A stretch of 64,000 nt of DNA. It comes from Mesostigma viride (lineage: Eukaryota; Streptophyta; Mesostigmatophyceae; Mesostigmatales; Mesostigmataceae). The stretch is taken from NCBI GenBank assembly GCA_009746045.1, contig RPFO01002226.1, positions 21,001 to 85,000 of the forward strand, given 5' to 3'. The position numbers and the translations under genes were made by a program. The notes beneath the pieces are model-generated. The model was not told where the DNA came from, made no database searches, and saw only the letters and a program-made list of their open reading frames with translations. Positions 29,290 to 41,489 of this stretch are shown here, one piece after another. Positions within the stretch are counted from its first letter, which is position 1, and each line of letters opens with the position of its first letter.

Positions 29290-29880
29290 TCAGCCATAGC
29301 CCAGGTAATTGCTACCGAAAGGCGTTGGCGCCATTACGATGTCCAGGTCCGCGCTGACCAAGGGGCCCGCTGGCCCTCCAGGTCGATCCAGGCGGTCCTC
29401 CTGGAGCCGGCAGCAATCCTTAAAGAAGCCGGCGGTCAGGGTCCCCATGGCCCCGAACTCCTCCAAGACAAAGGGCACCACACGCGGTGGTGCCGGCCCG
29501 ACGTCCCCATACAGGCCGTGAGCTTGGCCCGCTCAGCCACGTGTAGCCCGCCGCCTGGGATGCACAAACCACATGGCTAAGAGCCAAGGGGCGAGCCACA
29601 GAAACGTCCATGAGCAAGTGCCGGCCGCCTCCCTCAAAGTCCAGAGCCACGATGTCAGCTAGGTTGGTGGTTGGGGGAGTAGAAAGCCGCGCCGTCCGCA
29701 TCCTCAGATCGACCGGATGTTCGCGTGGGGGAAAACGGACCGGACCATGGCGAGCACCACCTTTAGGAGAACAGCTAATGTGCAAGTACAAGTACCAATT
29801 CTGATTCTGCTGGCCACCATGCATGACAGGTAGTGGGTCCCAGTGGGGTCCAAGGCCTGCACCCACAGCTACCACAGGGC
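29290..29880 (-). pseudogene. C-terminal remnant of a LINE ORF2
   Basis: The minus strand reads IVALDFEGGGRHLLMDVSVA then RPLALSHV. After a frame change it reads RVVPFVLEEFGAMGTLTAGF and FKDCCRL. The DVSV...HPxx...VPFVxExxGxxG pattern is typical of the region after the reverse transcriptase in many algal and protist non-LTR elements (recalled, not searched). The same two blocks recur on the plus strand at 59690-59910, so this is a second copy of one family. Frame breaks make it non-functional. Confidence 0.6.
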
Positions 29881-30088
29881 CGCCCTAGCTGCGGGAACAA
29901 GATCTAGAGGTTGCGGGGCAAACAGTTGGTGACCGGCAGTGCCACCGGATAGTGACTGGGTGCCAGGACAAAAGGGGGGCCCATGGGGAGAGCTCGGAGG
30001 TAAGCCGAGCCCACACTCCGCAATGAGAGTGTGACACAACGTTGGATCGCCATTCGTCCAGGCATAGTTGTCTCACTTCATCAATATG

Positions 30089-30262
30089 ACTGATGAGACA
30101 ACCAGCACAGTCCAGAACTCTGGAGAATCGATCCGAACCATATTGTAGCTCAAGCATGCCGTTATCTTATCCGAGTTTTCGAGTACGCATGTCGATCGTT
30201 CCGGATGTTGGATATGAATCAAGTCATCAAGGAGACAACCAGCGAAGGCCAAATATTTGGCA
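30089..30262 (+). repeat. two tandem copies of the GAGACAACCAGC dispersed repeat
   Basis: The copies start at 30091 and 30226. The first continues in close similarity to 49446-49530 for about 100 bp (shared blocks GGAGAATC, GTAGCTC, GCCGTTATCTT and GTTTTCGAGT). It is preceded by AGTTGTCTCA at 30065, giving a local hairpin with TGAGACAAC. Confidence 0.7.
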
Positions 30263-30299
30263 CTGTCTAATATATCAATATCAACAAGTTTTGCGGGCT

Positions 30300-31677
30300 T
30301 CGCCCGCGACATTAGAGCTTGTACTTTTTGTGGCCGGTCCCCGGCCAGGGAGCCCCGGCTAGGGAGATGTGAGTCACCAAGTACCTCCGTCGAGTGCCAA
30401 GCGGCGCTAGCCCCGCCAAGGAGCGCGCGCTAGCTTTAGGGTTTCGACCACGAGATTCATGGAGGTTGGCAAAAGGGTGAAGAACAAAAACCCGAGAAAA
30501 ATGCGAGAACTGGTTAGATTCGAACCCAAAGCCTCCCGGTTATGAAACTAATGATGAAGTATACCTTGGTACTCAACGCAACCAACTTTTTCGGAAGTTT
30601 AACAATATGTACATGTCTACAAAGGGAAAACTTGCGCAACCACGCAGTGGACGGAGCTCGCGACTTACGTCTTGCGGAGTTCAACTAGTTCCAGATGGAC
30701 TGCTACCCCTGCACGGGAGCGCAATGCGCGCGGGGATGAGTGACCTCGCCGCAGAGAGCAGGGAAAAATCGCTTACAGGCGGTGGAGCAGAGGAAAATCC
30801 ACGTGTGAGCTTCCTGCGCGTTTGTAACGGGATTTCCTTAACAGAAAGTTTGGTCGAACAGCCCAAAAGTTTGCGACGGTTATATCTGGAGCTCGCAAAC
30901 ACAGGACATCGCAGAGTTTGGCTCCTGGCGCAATCTGGGCATACGGACCTCTGCCAAACAGCTCATCTGGATGTAACGCCCAAAAACCGTGATAATATGG
31001 ACGCCGTGGTTTGACCTTTTCGTGATTGGTCGCAACGAAATTTCGCGCAGCTGATTCGTCAAGCGGACTGTAAGTCGCGCCGCTGAGTGGCTGGAGCCGA
31101 AAGCCGTTCGAAAGAGTGTTAGCTAAAATTGTGCCAAGACTGCGTTTTACAAATTTTAGTATATATGTTGACAAATGCCAAATTACTTCTGTAACTTGAT
31201 AAATTACTGTAGCTAGGCAACACAGACAGCATCGCTGCCTTGGGGTCAACCATCAGCACCTCAATAATAATTTACAGAATGCTATAACGACGGTACTACT
31301 ATAACAATGGATGATAGTTCTCCGCAGTAGCACATGCAGGGCCCACGGGCCCATGTCCTCCTGCCGACTGTAAAAACATTACAAGTGGTAACTACTGTCT
31401 ACTTGCTATAGTTTAGAATAAGGGTGGGGTTGCGCCCCATCTTGAAAACAGGTCTGCTGCCCCAATTTTCTGGACGAGCACCTGCTAGCTTAGCACAAGT
31501 ATCCAGGAATAGTGGTCTCACATACGGAACTATGCAGCAATGACATTGTGAGTCATAAATATAGTGGGAGGCACTATCCACTGTCCAAATCTATCTATGG
31601 TCAAACGGCCGGTCATAGATTGTGTTTCCTGTAAATGGGTTCTTCCCATGTGTGATTATCGTTCAGTCAGAGCCACA
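30300..31677. other. intergenic, no gene recognised
   Basis: A 135-residue plus frame (30607-31014) has ordinary composition but no family resemblance and is crossed by minus frames of similar length. A tRNA-like B-box word lies at 30514 on the minus strand. Nothing else is claimed. Confidence 0.4.
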
Positions 31678-33651
31678 TCATCGCACTTCGCAGATGAAAC
31701 CCCGGTCCTGCATCCAGGTCTCCATTTGTTCCCGCTCCGAGTGCGTGTTGACGACCAGGTATTGCAGGTCAGGGCAGCGGTCCCACACACCGTACAGAAG
31801 TACCAAGGTGTCAAACTGGTGACAGCCTTTGATATCCAACCACTGCAACTGCTTGCAGAGGAATGTCACTACATATATGCTGCGCTTTGCAACACCAACG
31901 CAATTTCTTACCGATAGCCGCTGCAGGTTGCGGCAATTTTGGCCAACTTCAAGAATGCTGCCGTCGGTCACATCTGTGCACCCTGTCACATTCAGACGCC
32001 TCAGCCCAGGACAGTTCTTTGCAACATCTATGATGCTAGCATCTGTGACACTCTGGCACCCCTGCACGTCCAGGTGGCGCAGGGTCCCATGCCTGGCCAC
32101 AACGCTGATGCTGGCATCAGTGATACGAGGACACCGGGGGACTCCCAGGCACACCAGCTGGGGCCGGCGTTCTGCCAGCGCGATAATGCCTTCGTCGGTA
32201 ACCCTATCACTCCCCCTCACGCAGAAACTGACCAGATGGTTGCAGCCGTCCGCCACCGCCCGCATGCCAGCATCAGAAATATACACCCTGACGCGGGCGT
32301 GAGGATGGCGTGCGCCATCCTTGTCAAGGATGGAACCCTGTACCTCCAAACATTCCAGCTGGTTGCAGTTGGTAGCAATAGCCGCCAGCGTGTTGTCCGA
32401 CACGTTTGAAGCCGCCAGACGGCGCACCCCCCTGCAGCGCTTGGTGACCTCTAATATAGCGGAGCTCCTCACATGAGGACAGCCAACCACACACAGGTCC
32501 TCCAGCAACACGCACCGCAAGGCGACCAGCTTAATGCTGTCGCCGCTCACCCGCGCACACCCCTCCACGCTCAGCCGCCGTAGTTCCTTGCAGCCCCGCG
32601 CGACCGCAATGATGCCATCCCCTGTAACGTTGGGGCAGTGGCCTGCCCCCAAAACCCGCAACTCTGGGCAAGACTGGGCGACTGCCCGCATCACCTCATC
32701 CGTCACCCCCGCGCACTTTGTCAGGTCGAGCGACTTCAGCTGGTGGCGTGAGGTCCTGGCCATGGACATAAGCGCGCGGTTGCACTCGGGCCGCTGCCAG
32801 TAGGACCAAAAGTCTGAGTCATACCCGCCCGGAAACAGCACATCCTCCTTGTCCGTGCCGCGCAGCATGGGGTGTTCCCCGTCATCGTCCCTGGCAGGGT
32901 TGACCACATGAACGGCGGTCAGGTTGGGGGTCTTGCGACACAACCACGACAAAACCTGGCCAGCGTCATCCCCAGCACCCGCCAGCTCCCACCCTGTGAT
33001 GGCCGTCGTGGCCTCCAGGGACTGATCCACTGCCGTGTGGAACGCCACGCAGAGCCCCTGGAGGGTGAAGCGTTCCGTCAGAGGGAGCTCCCCCACGATC
33101 TTGGCGCCGACACCATCGGTCCCGACGACCCGTTGAAGGGAGATGGGGGAGGCAGGGCCTACGGGGCCACCAGCCGGGAGTGGTTGAGTCTCCCACGGTA
33201 GTCGACTAATGTCATTGAGCACCGTCTGGTGGGCAATTTCCTCCCGCATGCTCGTCGCGTCGTGCACTATAACGCTGCCATGTGGCGGAGCCGTGCGATG
33301 CGGCGCAGTGCCGTCCTGCCTGCATGAATACTCGAAATGGGTGATGCCGCTGACGCAGGATACCGCAGGGCTGGACGCGCCAGCTGGCGTGCCGGGCATG
33401 CTGCTGCAGGGTGTTGAGGTGGACGATGGCACGGCACCTCTGGTGGCTGATGGCGCGGCATGCGATGGCGCGCCACGCGCACGTGTCGCCACTTCAGACA
33501 CGCTGCTGGCAAGCTCCTGGGAGACCTCGGACCTTTGCACTGGCACCCGCAGTCTCCTGAGCGCCAGCGGGGGAGCATTGTTGGGAAGATTGCTGGTATT
33601 ATCGGCGGTGGTGGTGGTGGACACGTCGGATGCAGGGGGGTCGACCGCCAT
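31678..33651 (-). CDS. F-box/leucine-rich-repeat protein (FBXL/AMN1-like), intronless
   Basis: A single 657-residue frame, ATG at 33651, TGA at 31678-31680. The frame stays open 11 codons further upstream but only to a GTG, so 33651 is the start. Residues 1-130 are S/T/A-rich and probably disordered. Around 175-215 a degenerate F-box reads VGELPLTERFTLQGLCVAFH. From about 290 to the end come eleven or so cysteine-containing LRRs, for example LKSLDLTKCAGVTDEVMRAV, LRRLSVEGCARVSGDSI, LRHLDVQGCQSVTDASI and LRRLNVTGCTDVTDGSI. In the family the F-box docks on SKP1 of an SCF ubiquitin ligase and the LRR arc binds the substrate. The F-box is weak, so an AMN1-like LRR protein without ligase function is possible. 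Repeat-rich sequence lies on both sides. Confidence 0.88.
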   Translation of the reverse strand: MAVDPPASDVSTTTTADNTSNLPNNAPPLALRRLRVPVQRSEVSQELASSVSEVATRARGAPSHAAPSATRGAVPSSTSTPCSSMPGTPAGASSPAVSCVSGITHFEYSCRQDGTAPHRTAPPHGSVIVHDATSMREEIAHQTVLNDISRLPWETQPLPAGGPVGPASPISLQRVVGTDGVGAKIVGELPLTERFTLQGLCVAFHTAVDQSLEATTAITGWELAGAGDDAGQVLSWLCRKTPNLTAVHVVNPARDDDGEHPMLRGTDKEDVLFPGGYDSDFWSYWQRPECNRALMSMARTSRHQLKSLDLTKCAGVTDEVMRAVAQSCPELRVLGAGHCPNVTGDGIIAVARGCKELRRLSVEGCARVSGDSIKLVALRCVLLEDLCVVGCPHVRSSAILEVTKRCRGVRRLAASNVSDNTLAAIATNCNQLECLEVQGSILDKDGARHPHARVRVYISDAGMRAVADGCNHLVSFCVRGSDRVTDEGIIALAERRPQLVCLGVPRCPRITDASISVVARHGTLRHLDVQGCQSVTDASIIDVAKNCPGLRRLNVTGCTDVTDGSILEVGQNCRNLQRLSVRNCVGVAKRSIYVVTFLCKQLQWLDIKGCHQFDTLVLLYGVWDRCPDLQYLVVNTHSEREQMETWMQDRGFICEVR

Positions 33652-33696
33652 GTATGGTATAGTTCCAACGACCAGGTTGACCACGTTCTGGTCCCA

Positions 33697-33706
33697 CTAT
33701 AAATAA
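33697..33706 (-). promoter_or_regulatory. TATA-like element upstream of the F-box/LRR gene
   Basis: The minus strand reads TTATTTATAG about 45-55 nt before the start codon. The spacing would allow only a very short leader, so this is a weak candidate. Confidence 0.25.
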
Positions 33707-33709
33707 CTT

Positions 33710-36290
33710 AAGGCAGGAAAGAAAGCGGTTGAGATGGTGACGCGGTCTAAGTTTTATTCCCTGCTATCCGTACGTATCAAATCCACATAAATCATTTCCT
33801 GCTGGCATTATACTGCCCGTCAGTCAAAGCAGTGAAGTCCTTCCTGACGCCTTCAGTCAAAACGGGAGATAGGCTCTGCGGCATGTAGCGACGATAAACC
33901 GAAGGCCGCGCAGCCGGCACCGGGCAAAGCAGGCGGGTTCTTCATTGATCAGCTCTGGACAGGTGGTAGGAAAGGAGCTGAGCATCCTGCCAAGTACCTG
34001 CAGCGAGGATTGCGATAGACGACCGCACGGGTATGAAGGTATAGAGACAGAGGAACGTGGACAATACTTAAAAGGAGAAATCAGTGTTAACGTGTTAGAT
34101 ATGATGTGAGCTTTGTGCCATGTGTCTAGGTTTCCAATGTCGGGCTCTCATGCATGCAGACAATGTCAACTGCTTGTGGACGCGCTGGCCAGACCACAGC
34201 TTCCCAAGGCAACCAGGAAGATGTTGGATGAAAATGCGGGTTGTGAGTGGTGAAACACAGTTGAAAGCTAGACAGGAGGGGTAGGGGTAGGGGGGGGGGG
34301 GGGGTAGATGATAAAGAAAAAGGTGGAGGAGGTAGCGGGGTCACGCCTTAGTACCGTACACTCCAAGTTTGCGACAAGCGAGCAATCATGGAAACCGATA
34401 GATACTGCACCATAATGAGACCACGACACATAACTTGTATCGTAAAATTTGCATTATGATTAGACTTCAATGATTTCGAATTATTTTTTGAAGCATCTGA
34501 TCAAAGTGGCAGCTCGGGCAGCATGCTGGTGTGGCTAGAACTCAAGCAACTAGATGGCACCCACTAAGCTATTCTGAGCTCATGACTCTACAGCGGGTAA
34601 TGTGGGTACCAGCGAGCACTGTCAGCCTACTTTCCGAGCCGGTGGTCATATTAAAAGATCTGCCAAGCCCATGTCGTCTGACATGACTGTGATGCATACA
34701 CCATGCCAACTGACAGTAGTAAATTGACTTGTGGATGATTGACGCAATGCACACCCCGATTTGCTATATACACTGTGTGCCTCCAGCTGTCAAGCAAGGC
34801 GCTCTCTCATGGAAAGTAGCATGGCCGAGTCCCATCACGCCTTACACACGACATAGATAGACCTCCACTCTCCAAAAGGATATGCCTTCATACTCATGCT
34901 GCGCACACGTACGCCACTCTCACCAACCCAAAAGGACCAGAATCCAGAACTACAAAGCCAAGCATGGATTGCCTGGAGCGAAAGCAACTTTCCCGCATAC
35001 AATAGTCATTATCGACCCGCAATGTGTTTCGAGACATGAGACAGAAGGCAGCGTCGACAATGCCAGCCCCCAACTTCAATCCCTTACGAGGATTGCGTCA
35101 ACTCGAGCTGTCGCATTATCACCGTCGACTAGATGCCTTGCCGTCGGCCACAATTTCATCATGGCATCGTCTCTTGCCCGTTGGCAAAGCCTTCCCAAGG
35201 CACTACCACCGCACACGTGGCCTACAGTGCATGCAGTGCTCGCTTGCCACCTTCTCAACTTATCCCCACGTCCACCAACCGGGGAAATGGCGTTGGTAGA
35301 CAGCTGGCGTTCGTTGCGATCTATAATTGCGTCCATGCATAGAGTCAGCAAAATTGTACTAAAAAACAGCAACAAAACCGGAATTTCTACATCTTATCGC
35401 TTATAGACGTACCAGTATGCTATAGCCACGCTGGCGAATAATGAATAGTCACCAGTTGCCAAATGTCCCGCGGTCACTCCTCGAATTCGCTCCGAAGCGC
35501 TGTGGCCGCGTGGTCGAAAGCTGAGGGAGCCCTCCCTTCACGGACTCACCAGCGATTCCAAAATGCGATCCACTTCGGCATCTTCGTATCTGGCCAGGCT
35601 TCTTTGCGCCATGTTCACGTGCAGAAGCACGTCGCGATCGTCGGATGAACCCGTTAGTTCTCAGGCCGGTATACTGGTGGCGACCTCCGGGGCACTCCTC
35701 ATAGCGCTTTCCACGAGAAATGCGAGAGGCGAGTTTGCTCTGTAAGCCAGCTAGAAATGAAGCCGATTGTTCCCAGCGAACAGCATGGCATGCAGCACTC
35801 CGGCAGTGGCGGTTGTGTTAGGCAACAGGATGAGAGCCTCGCGAGTGAACTCGTCACGGTGCAACCCTAAACCCTACCTAAACCCTAGGACAATGACTCA
35901 ATTTATACCGGGTGCGATTCGCGGGAAACGGTTCTTTCCTCCGGACCGTCCAGTCCCGCTGTCCGGGTGCGACTGAATACTGGATAGAAGGACTCTAGAT
36001 GGAGGCGTTCGCCGGTTACAGCCGGAACGCGATGGCGCGCATGCAGAGAAACCGCGCATACTGGCAGCCAGGGCAGGCTGTTCCGTAGAGTACATAGACA
36101 GTCGCGAAACTCGCGATGGGAGTAACTCGAGTTTTTCCACGTCGAGTTTTTGGCGCGACTTTTTGACGCACAAGATGTGCGGCGTGGGACACAACAACAA
36201 GAATGCACGTCTCTCCCACCCATTTACTCTCCCACCGATTTACGACCGTCAGATGGGTGAATCTGACGGACGGACGGACAGGTACACCCG
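33710..36290. other. intergenic, no gene recognised
   Basis: No frame here has a recognisable family; a 174-residue plus frame at 34882-35406 has no supporting motif. A G run lies at 34291-34303. CCCTAAACCCTACCTAAACC at 35866-35886 is a short stretch of plant-type telomere-like repeats. Confidence 0.4.
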
Positions 36291-36380
36291 AGAACCGCAC
36301 AGATGTAGCCGAAATCCGCACAGATGTAGCCGAAATCCGCACAGATGTAGCCGAAAAACCGCACAGATGTATCCGACAAA
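36291..36380 (+). repeat. 21-bp minisatellite (ATCCGCACAGATGTAGCCGAA)
   Basis: Four to five consecutive units with single-base changes and one three-base insertion. Confidence 0.85.
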
Positions 36381-36561
36381 CCACATAGACGCGACGCGAG
36401 GGATTGGGGCCGTCGGATGGTGGAGGCGTTGTCCCCAACCCGAGGGGCGACGGGTTGACAAGGGTAAACATCGAACGCATTAGGTTGTTTTTTTTTTTCA
36501 CTGTGGACTGGCCTGCCTGATCTGGGGAAAGTCGGTGTGGTGTGGCAGTCCTGTGGCTCTG

Positions 36562-36862
36562 GCAACTACCCGTTGTCTCACTACCGTGAGACAACGGCGC
36601 GCTGGGAACTTATATCTGTCTCACCGAGTGAGACAACGGCGCGCTGGGAACTAATATCTGTCTCACCGAGTGAGACAACGGCGCGCTGGGAACTACTATC
36701 TGTCTCACTTGAGTGAGACGACGGCGAGCTGGGAACTACCCGTTGTCTCACTCGAGGGAGACAACGACGCGCTGGGAACTAATATCTGTCTCACTAGAGT
36801 CACACAACGAAGCGCTGGGAACTACCCGTTGTCTCACTCGAGGGAGACAACGGCGGGCTGCT
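36562..36862. repeat. 43-bp tandem array of GTTGTCTCAC/GTGAGACAAC palindromes
   Basis: Seven units, with the CTGGGAACT word near 36602, 36644, 36687, 36730, 36772 and 36815. Each unit carries a hairpin such as TCTCACTCGAG followed by GGAGACAACG, so the RNA or single-strand form of the array would fold into a string of stem-loops. The GAGACAAC core is shared with the dispersed repeat described elsewhere in this window. Confidence 0.85.
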
Positions 36863-37735
36863 AATTCTGACGCCCAGGGAAAATGGGAAAACAAAGGCGA
36901 TTCATCTTCAAATAATGGCCGTGAGCGGTGCCATTGCATGCCGGTGGCAACTACATGCCTAGAGTCTGAAAAGAATGCGAACTTCGATTTCGGCGCAGAA
37001 AGAGGGACAGTGCGGTGTGCTTTCAGGGTGCTTTGTACAATGTCGATAGGTGTATCGTTAGAAGCCTACCATCGAGGCCGGTTTGAATGGAAGACAGTGA
37101 CATGCATTGAGGTATCTGATTACCGGCGCCGCAAAATTCACGTGCATGGTTCTTTGCATATCTCTTAAAGTACTTCGCGTCAGATGTAGCGATGTCAATT
37201 AGAATCTGCTGCAGTAGCATGGCAGTAGCCATGCTGGCACAACATCATCGTTACTGACTTGTTTGCAAGACGTAGCTCCTAAGGCAATAAAATGGGTAAC
37301 TTCATGGAACGGCAGCCATGACAGGTAAGTGCGAAATAGACTTGCATTACTGCTTTCATTGAAGAGCGCTATGTCAACCGTTAAGGTTGTAGCTTGCGGT
37401 AACCCTCTGCTGCCGTGGGGAGCTTCATTCCTGATTTTAACCCTCATGACGGTGGTTTTGTCGGTACTAGGGTTGTGCCTACCTAGCTGCATCTTTAATC
37501 TACTCAGTCAAGGTAGCATGACTCTTGTGTCCACGGTTACTCCTATGCACCTCTTTGCGGCCCCACGTTCAACTTCCACTACTTACTACTACACACATGC
37601 CTCTCGTGTGTCTTGTTCTAGACTGAGGACCGGCCTAGTTTTAGGACAAAGAAGGTGAGATACATGGCCAAGAGAGAGACAGGGGTGCTCGAGAAAAAAA
37701 TTGGCCAATGATGTTCACCTAAATTGTATCTACAT

Positions 37736-40700
37736 GCCTCACAAGTTGTAGGGAACTGCACACCCAGGAATCCTGGAGTTGCAAAGTTTCCCTAACATGC
37801 CAAGAGGCCTCACAATCTACTTCATTGCAATCTCTACATGGTTAATACGGCAATAAGAAAGAAACGCCTGATTAGTGCCAAGAAAAAGCAAGGCCAATCA
37901 ACCAACAATATGCCCCGTTACAGGTAGGATGAAATCTAACGAGGCTGAAGGCTCTACGTCTGCAGTTGACACTAGCAGGAGTCGTTCAGGGTGGGGTGTG
38001 GGAGGGAGGGCATGACAAAAAGCTGTGATCTGAGCAAAAAGGATTAATATGCAAAGATGCTACCCATGCAAGGAAGCGAGATATAATCCAGCAATGCCAC
38101 GAATGTTAACCAAGGCTACTGGATTGCAAAGAAGGTTCTACCGACAGCGAAGGAATTGGTACGAATAAAGCCAACTATTTGTAGCTGAGAGCATCACCAG
38201 CGGGCTACAAAAAAATCATGCACGGAAGCTGGAAGAACAAGGCCAATGGTGGCTGACACGCACAGCACGTTGATAATTGGAGGAATGAGCACTACATAAA
38301 GAATGACCACTGTTGCTCACCATCAAGAATTCGCCGCGCTGGACAGGCGACCAAGAGCTTGTCGCTGCCACATGCGATGGGGCCAACGGTATCAGGCATC
38401 ACAAGTACACGCGCAAAATTGACACCACAATGGCAACACAGATGCACATGTGTTCCAGCGTAAGGAACTGCTTGATTCAGGACTGCGTACGTTTCTCCCT
38501 CCATCGCTACCTCCGTGTACAAGCTCAGCATACATCGACAGTGCACCTACATCCATACTGATACGCCGCGTTTGCTACAGTCTACAGAAATCACCTCATC
38601 TCGCGGACCTGCAGCGTCTGCTATCGCACACTGAGTGGTGGCACTCATAGAACTCGGTTGCCCCATTGCTCGAGCTAGCGTGTAAGTGCCCTCACTGCCC
38701 GGCCCTAACCCCAGCACTGCTGACTGTCAACATGGATTTGCCTGCGCACAAAACCTTCGTACCTTCACGTTTTACCTTCCGTTGCCATCGGCAGGTTTGC
38801 CATCGGCGCAAAATTTGAATTTGGGGCACGGGTACTGGACCTTGTAGCGAAAGATTGGTGTCCAATTGATTCCATTCCCAACTCCCAAGCTGTGGGCCGC
38901 CGTCGACCGCAGTCTGAACGGTACGGCGAGGAGGTACGAGGCCACGCCAGCAGCAAGCGGTCCCAGCCAAGCGATACTAGAGAGTCATGGAATTTTATGA
39001 TCCATTGGTTACTACTTGTGTAGAAAGGTCGTCTCCTGTCGGATGACCGGCAAAAATTCACCTGAATGACGACAGGAAGTGGGCAGTATGTGGCGATATC
39101 AAGTTGTAGTGGACAAGTTTCGCGCAAACGTGTGTGGTAAGAATTGAATTGTTCAGCGCTGTAGGAACTGATCTTTAGTAGACGGCCTCGCATGGGCATA
39201 AACTGACTGACTGATCACTGATGACTGACAGACGGCAGCGAATGTGTGGACAATTATAACAGGCGACGGCGACGACCGTACCGTTCTCTCATCTCTGCAC
39301 ACGCCGGTTGCCCGACAGAGCTCAGCAGAAAATTGCGAGTTTGCGACTTCTCAAATTTTGCGAGCCATGCTCCCTGTGGTTGCGCGGGTGTTACCGTTGA
39401 AGTTGTACGACGAAAAGTGAAAGACCTTGACCTTGCACACTGCTCTCAGCTCTGCCATACGCACAGATGGTGGCCGGGAAGCCTGGAACGGAGCTGCGAT
39501 CGGCTCGCTGCCAAGGCGGGATTATGCGACTTTTCCAGCAATGTCGATATTGTAGGAACGACGTATTGATAGGAATAGGAGCATAGACTCACTGATGACC
39601 GTCGAGATTTATGTAGCAATTAGGTCGCCATTTTTTTGTGAAATTAGTAGCTAGCTCAGACAGGGCCAGAAGTAGCCATCGGGGGACAAACACAGGCATG
39701 GTCTAGAAATAAGGTTTAATCGATCTGTTCGCTCAGTGGTAGGCACAGCCCAAATCGGACATCCAGAAGCTGCCAACTCTTCACCATTTGAGGTGAGCAA
39801 GTAATTCTTGGTCTGAAATACTGACAGCTTTGCATCGACTTTAACATGCCGTACGCACGAAGTGGCATTTTCATGCATCCCCCTAGGGCCTAGGCTGCCA
39901 TGGGCCGCTCAGTTCCATGCCAAGTTAGCCATGCTTTCATGAAGTGCTGCAGCAGTTTCATATATAGATGGTCCAAGTGTACCATGCGAACCAAATATGG
40001 TTCAATGTTCGTGAAGGGCATCAATATGATCATGTATGACACCGTCTGCTCTTGCGTCACTTTCCTTGTTTTAACAAACTTTCCTTATTTAAGCTTACGG
40101 CCCTCCTCCATACATTCGTATGTGTGCATCTTTGTTGCCATTTTGATGTCAGTCTTGCGCGTGTACTTGTGATGCCTGTTCCGTTGGACTTTGAAGCGGC
40201 CCCGTCGCATGTGGCAGCGACGAGCTCTTGGTCGGCTGTCCAGCGCGGCCAATTCTTGATGGTGAGCAACGGTCATCATCCTGTAGTGTCCATCCCTGAA
40301 GTTGTAAACGTGCTGTGCGTGGCAGCCACCATTGGAATATTTTCCTTGTGCTTCCGTGCAATGTTGGTATTTTTCGAGCCCGCTGCTCCTGCTTTCAGCT
40401 ACAAATATGTGGCATTTGTAACAACTCCTTTGCTGTCGCTAATCTGTTGCGATCCAGTAGCCTTGGTTGACATGCATGGCATTGCTACATTTTCTCTTCC
40501 TTCCTTGCTTGGGTAGCAGCATTGCAAATTTATCCTTTTCCATGATAATCACAGCTTTTTGTCATTCCCTCCCAACACACTCACCCTAAACGAGTCCTCC
40601 ACTCCTTTTGGTGTCAACTAAAGAAGTAGAGCGTTCAGCCTCATTTGACTTTATTCCTACCAGTAAGTACGGGGCATATTTTTTGTTGATTGTCATTACT

Positions 40701-40893
40701 TTTTCTTGGCACTGATGTGGCATTCCTTTTAGAGTGCCGTATTAACCATATAGAGATCGGAAGAAACTAGATTGCAAGACCTCTTCACAAGTTAGAGAAA
40801 CTTTGTGATTCCCACTTGTTTAAGTAAATTTGCAACGCTGCGCTCTCACCTAGGGATTCCTTGGGGTTAGCAGTTCCCTACAACTTGTGAGGC
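37736..40893. mobile_element. 3.2-kb element with long inverted arms (foldback-like)
   Basis: The left arm (37736-38480) and right arm (about 40050-40893) are imperfect inverted repeats throughout. Both ends carry GCCTCACAAGTTGTAGGGAA inward. Other paired blocks are GGGGCATATTTTTTGTTGATTG, CTTTTTCTTGGCACTGATG, CGTATTAACCATATAGAGAT and GCGCGTGTACTTGTGATGCC (right-arm versions). The 1.6 kb between the arms has no recognisable transposase. Exact ends and target duplication were not resolved; (CT)n begins 50 bp beyond the right end. The 154-residue frame on the right arm (40052-40516) has a degraded counterpart on the left arm (minus), but no known domain. Confidence 0.65.
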
Positions 40894-40940
40894 ACATAGG
40901 GACACTTACGGCGGGAATATTAGGCCAAGTTCTTCCTCAG

Positions 40941-41195
<255 letters not shown>

Positions 41196-41489
41196 TCGGT
41201 CCTCACACCAAGCCGGCACTCGTAGATAGCCACGCGACTGCTGCGGTCTCGCCCCGCTTCCTTACAGACAACTAATCTAAGTCATGCAAAGGCATTGGCA
41301 TGTCAAGCGTCTGGTATTCATCTCACTTACGAATTTTTGTGTGTGTCATTTTGTGCTTTGCCGGATGATGTATTTTTGCCTTGCATGCAGGAAATCTATA
41401 TTGCATTGTATCATCTTCATGGCCAGGCGCGCGTCTTGCACGCCATGGGCCCATGCATGGTGCTTGAGTGGACCTGGCTGGGTTTTATC

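Noticed and set aside
30490-30575. tRNA-Met-like sequence on the minus strand (GGGTTCGAATC, CAT in a possible anticodon position)
   Set aside because: The anticodon and T stems do not pair when folded by hand; at most a tRNA-derived relic.
30607-31014. 135-residue plus-strand frame
   Set aside because: No recognised family and overlapped by comparable minus-strand frames; chance openness is likely.
33652-33684. Earlier start for the F-box/LRR protein
   Set aside because: The upstream extension begins at GTG, not ATG; the first ATG in frame is at 33651.
34882-35406. 174-residue plus-strand frame
   Set aside because: No recognisable motif, competing frames on the other strand, and no splice or promoter support.
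35866-35889. Telomere or chromosome end
   Set aside because: Only about two to three CCCTAAA-like units with unique sequence on both sides; an interstitial remnant at most.
36562-36862. CRISPR-like spaced repeats
   Set aside because: Units are contiguous without unique spacers and the context is eukaryotic; the 16037-16578 array was rejected as CRISPR for the same reason.
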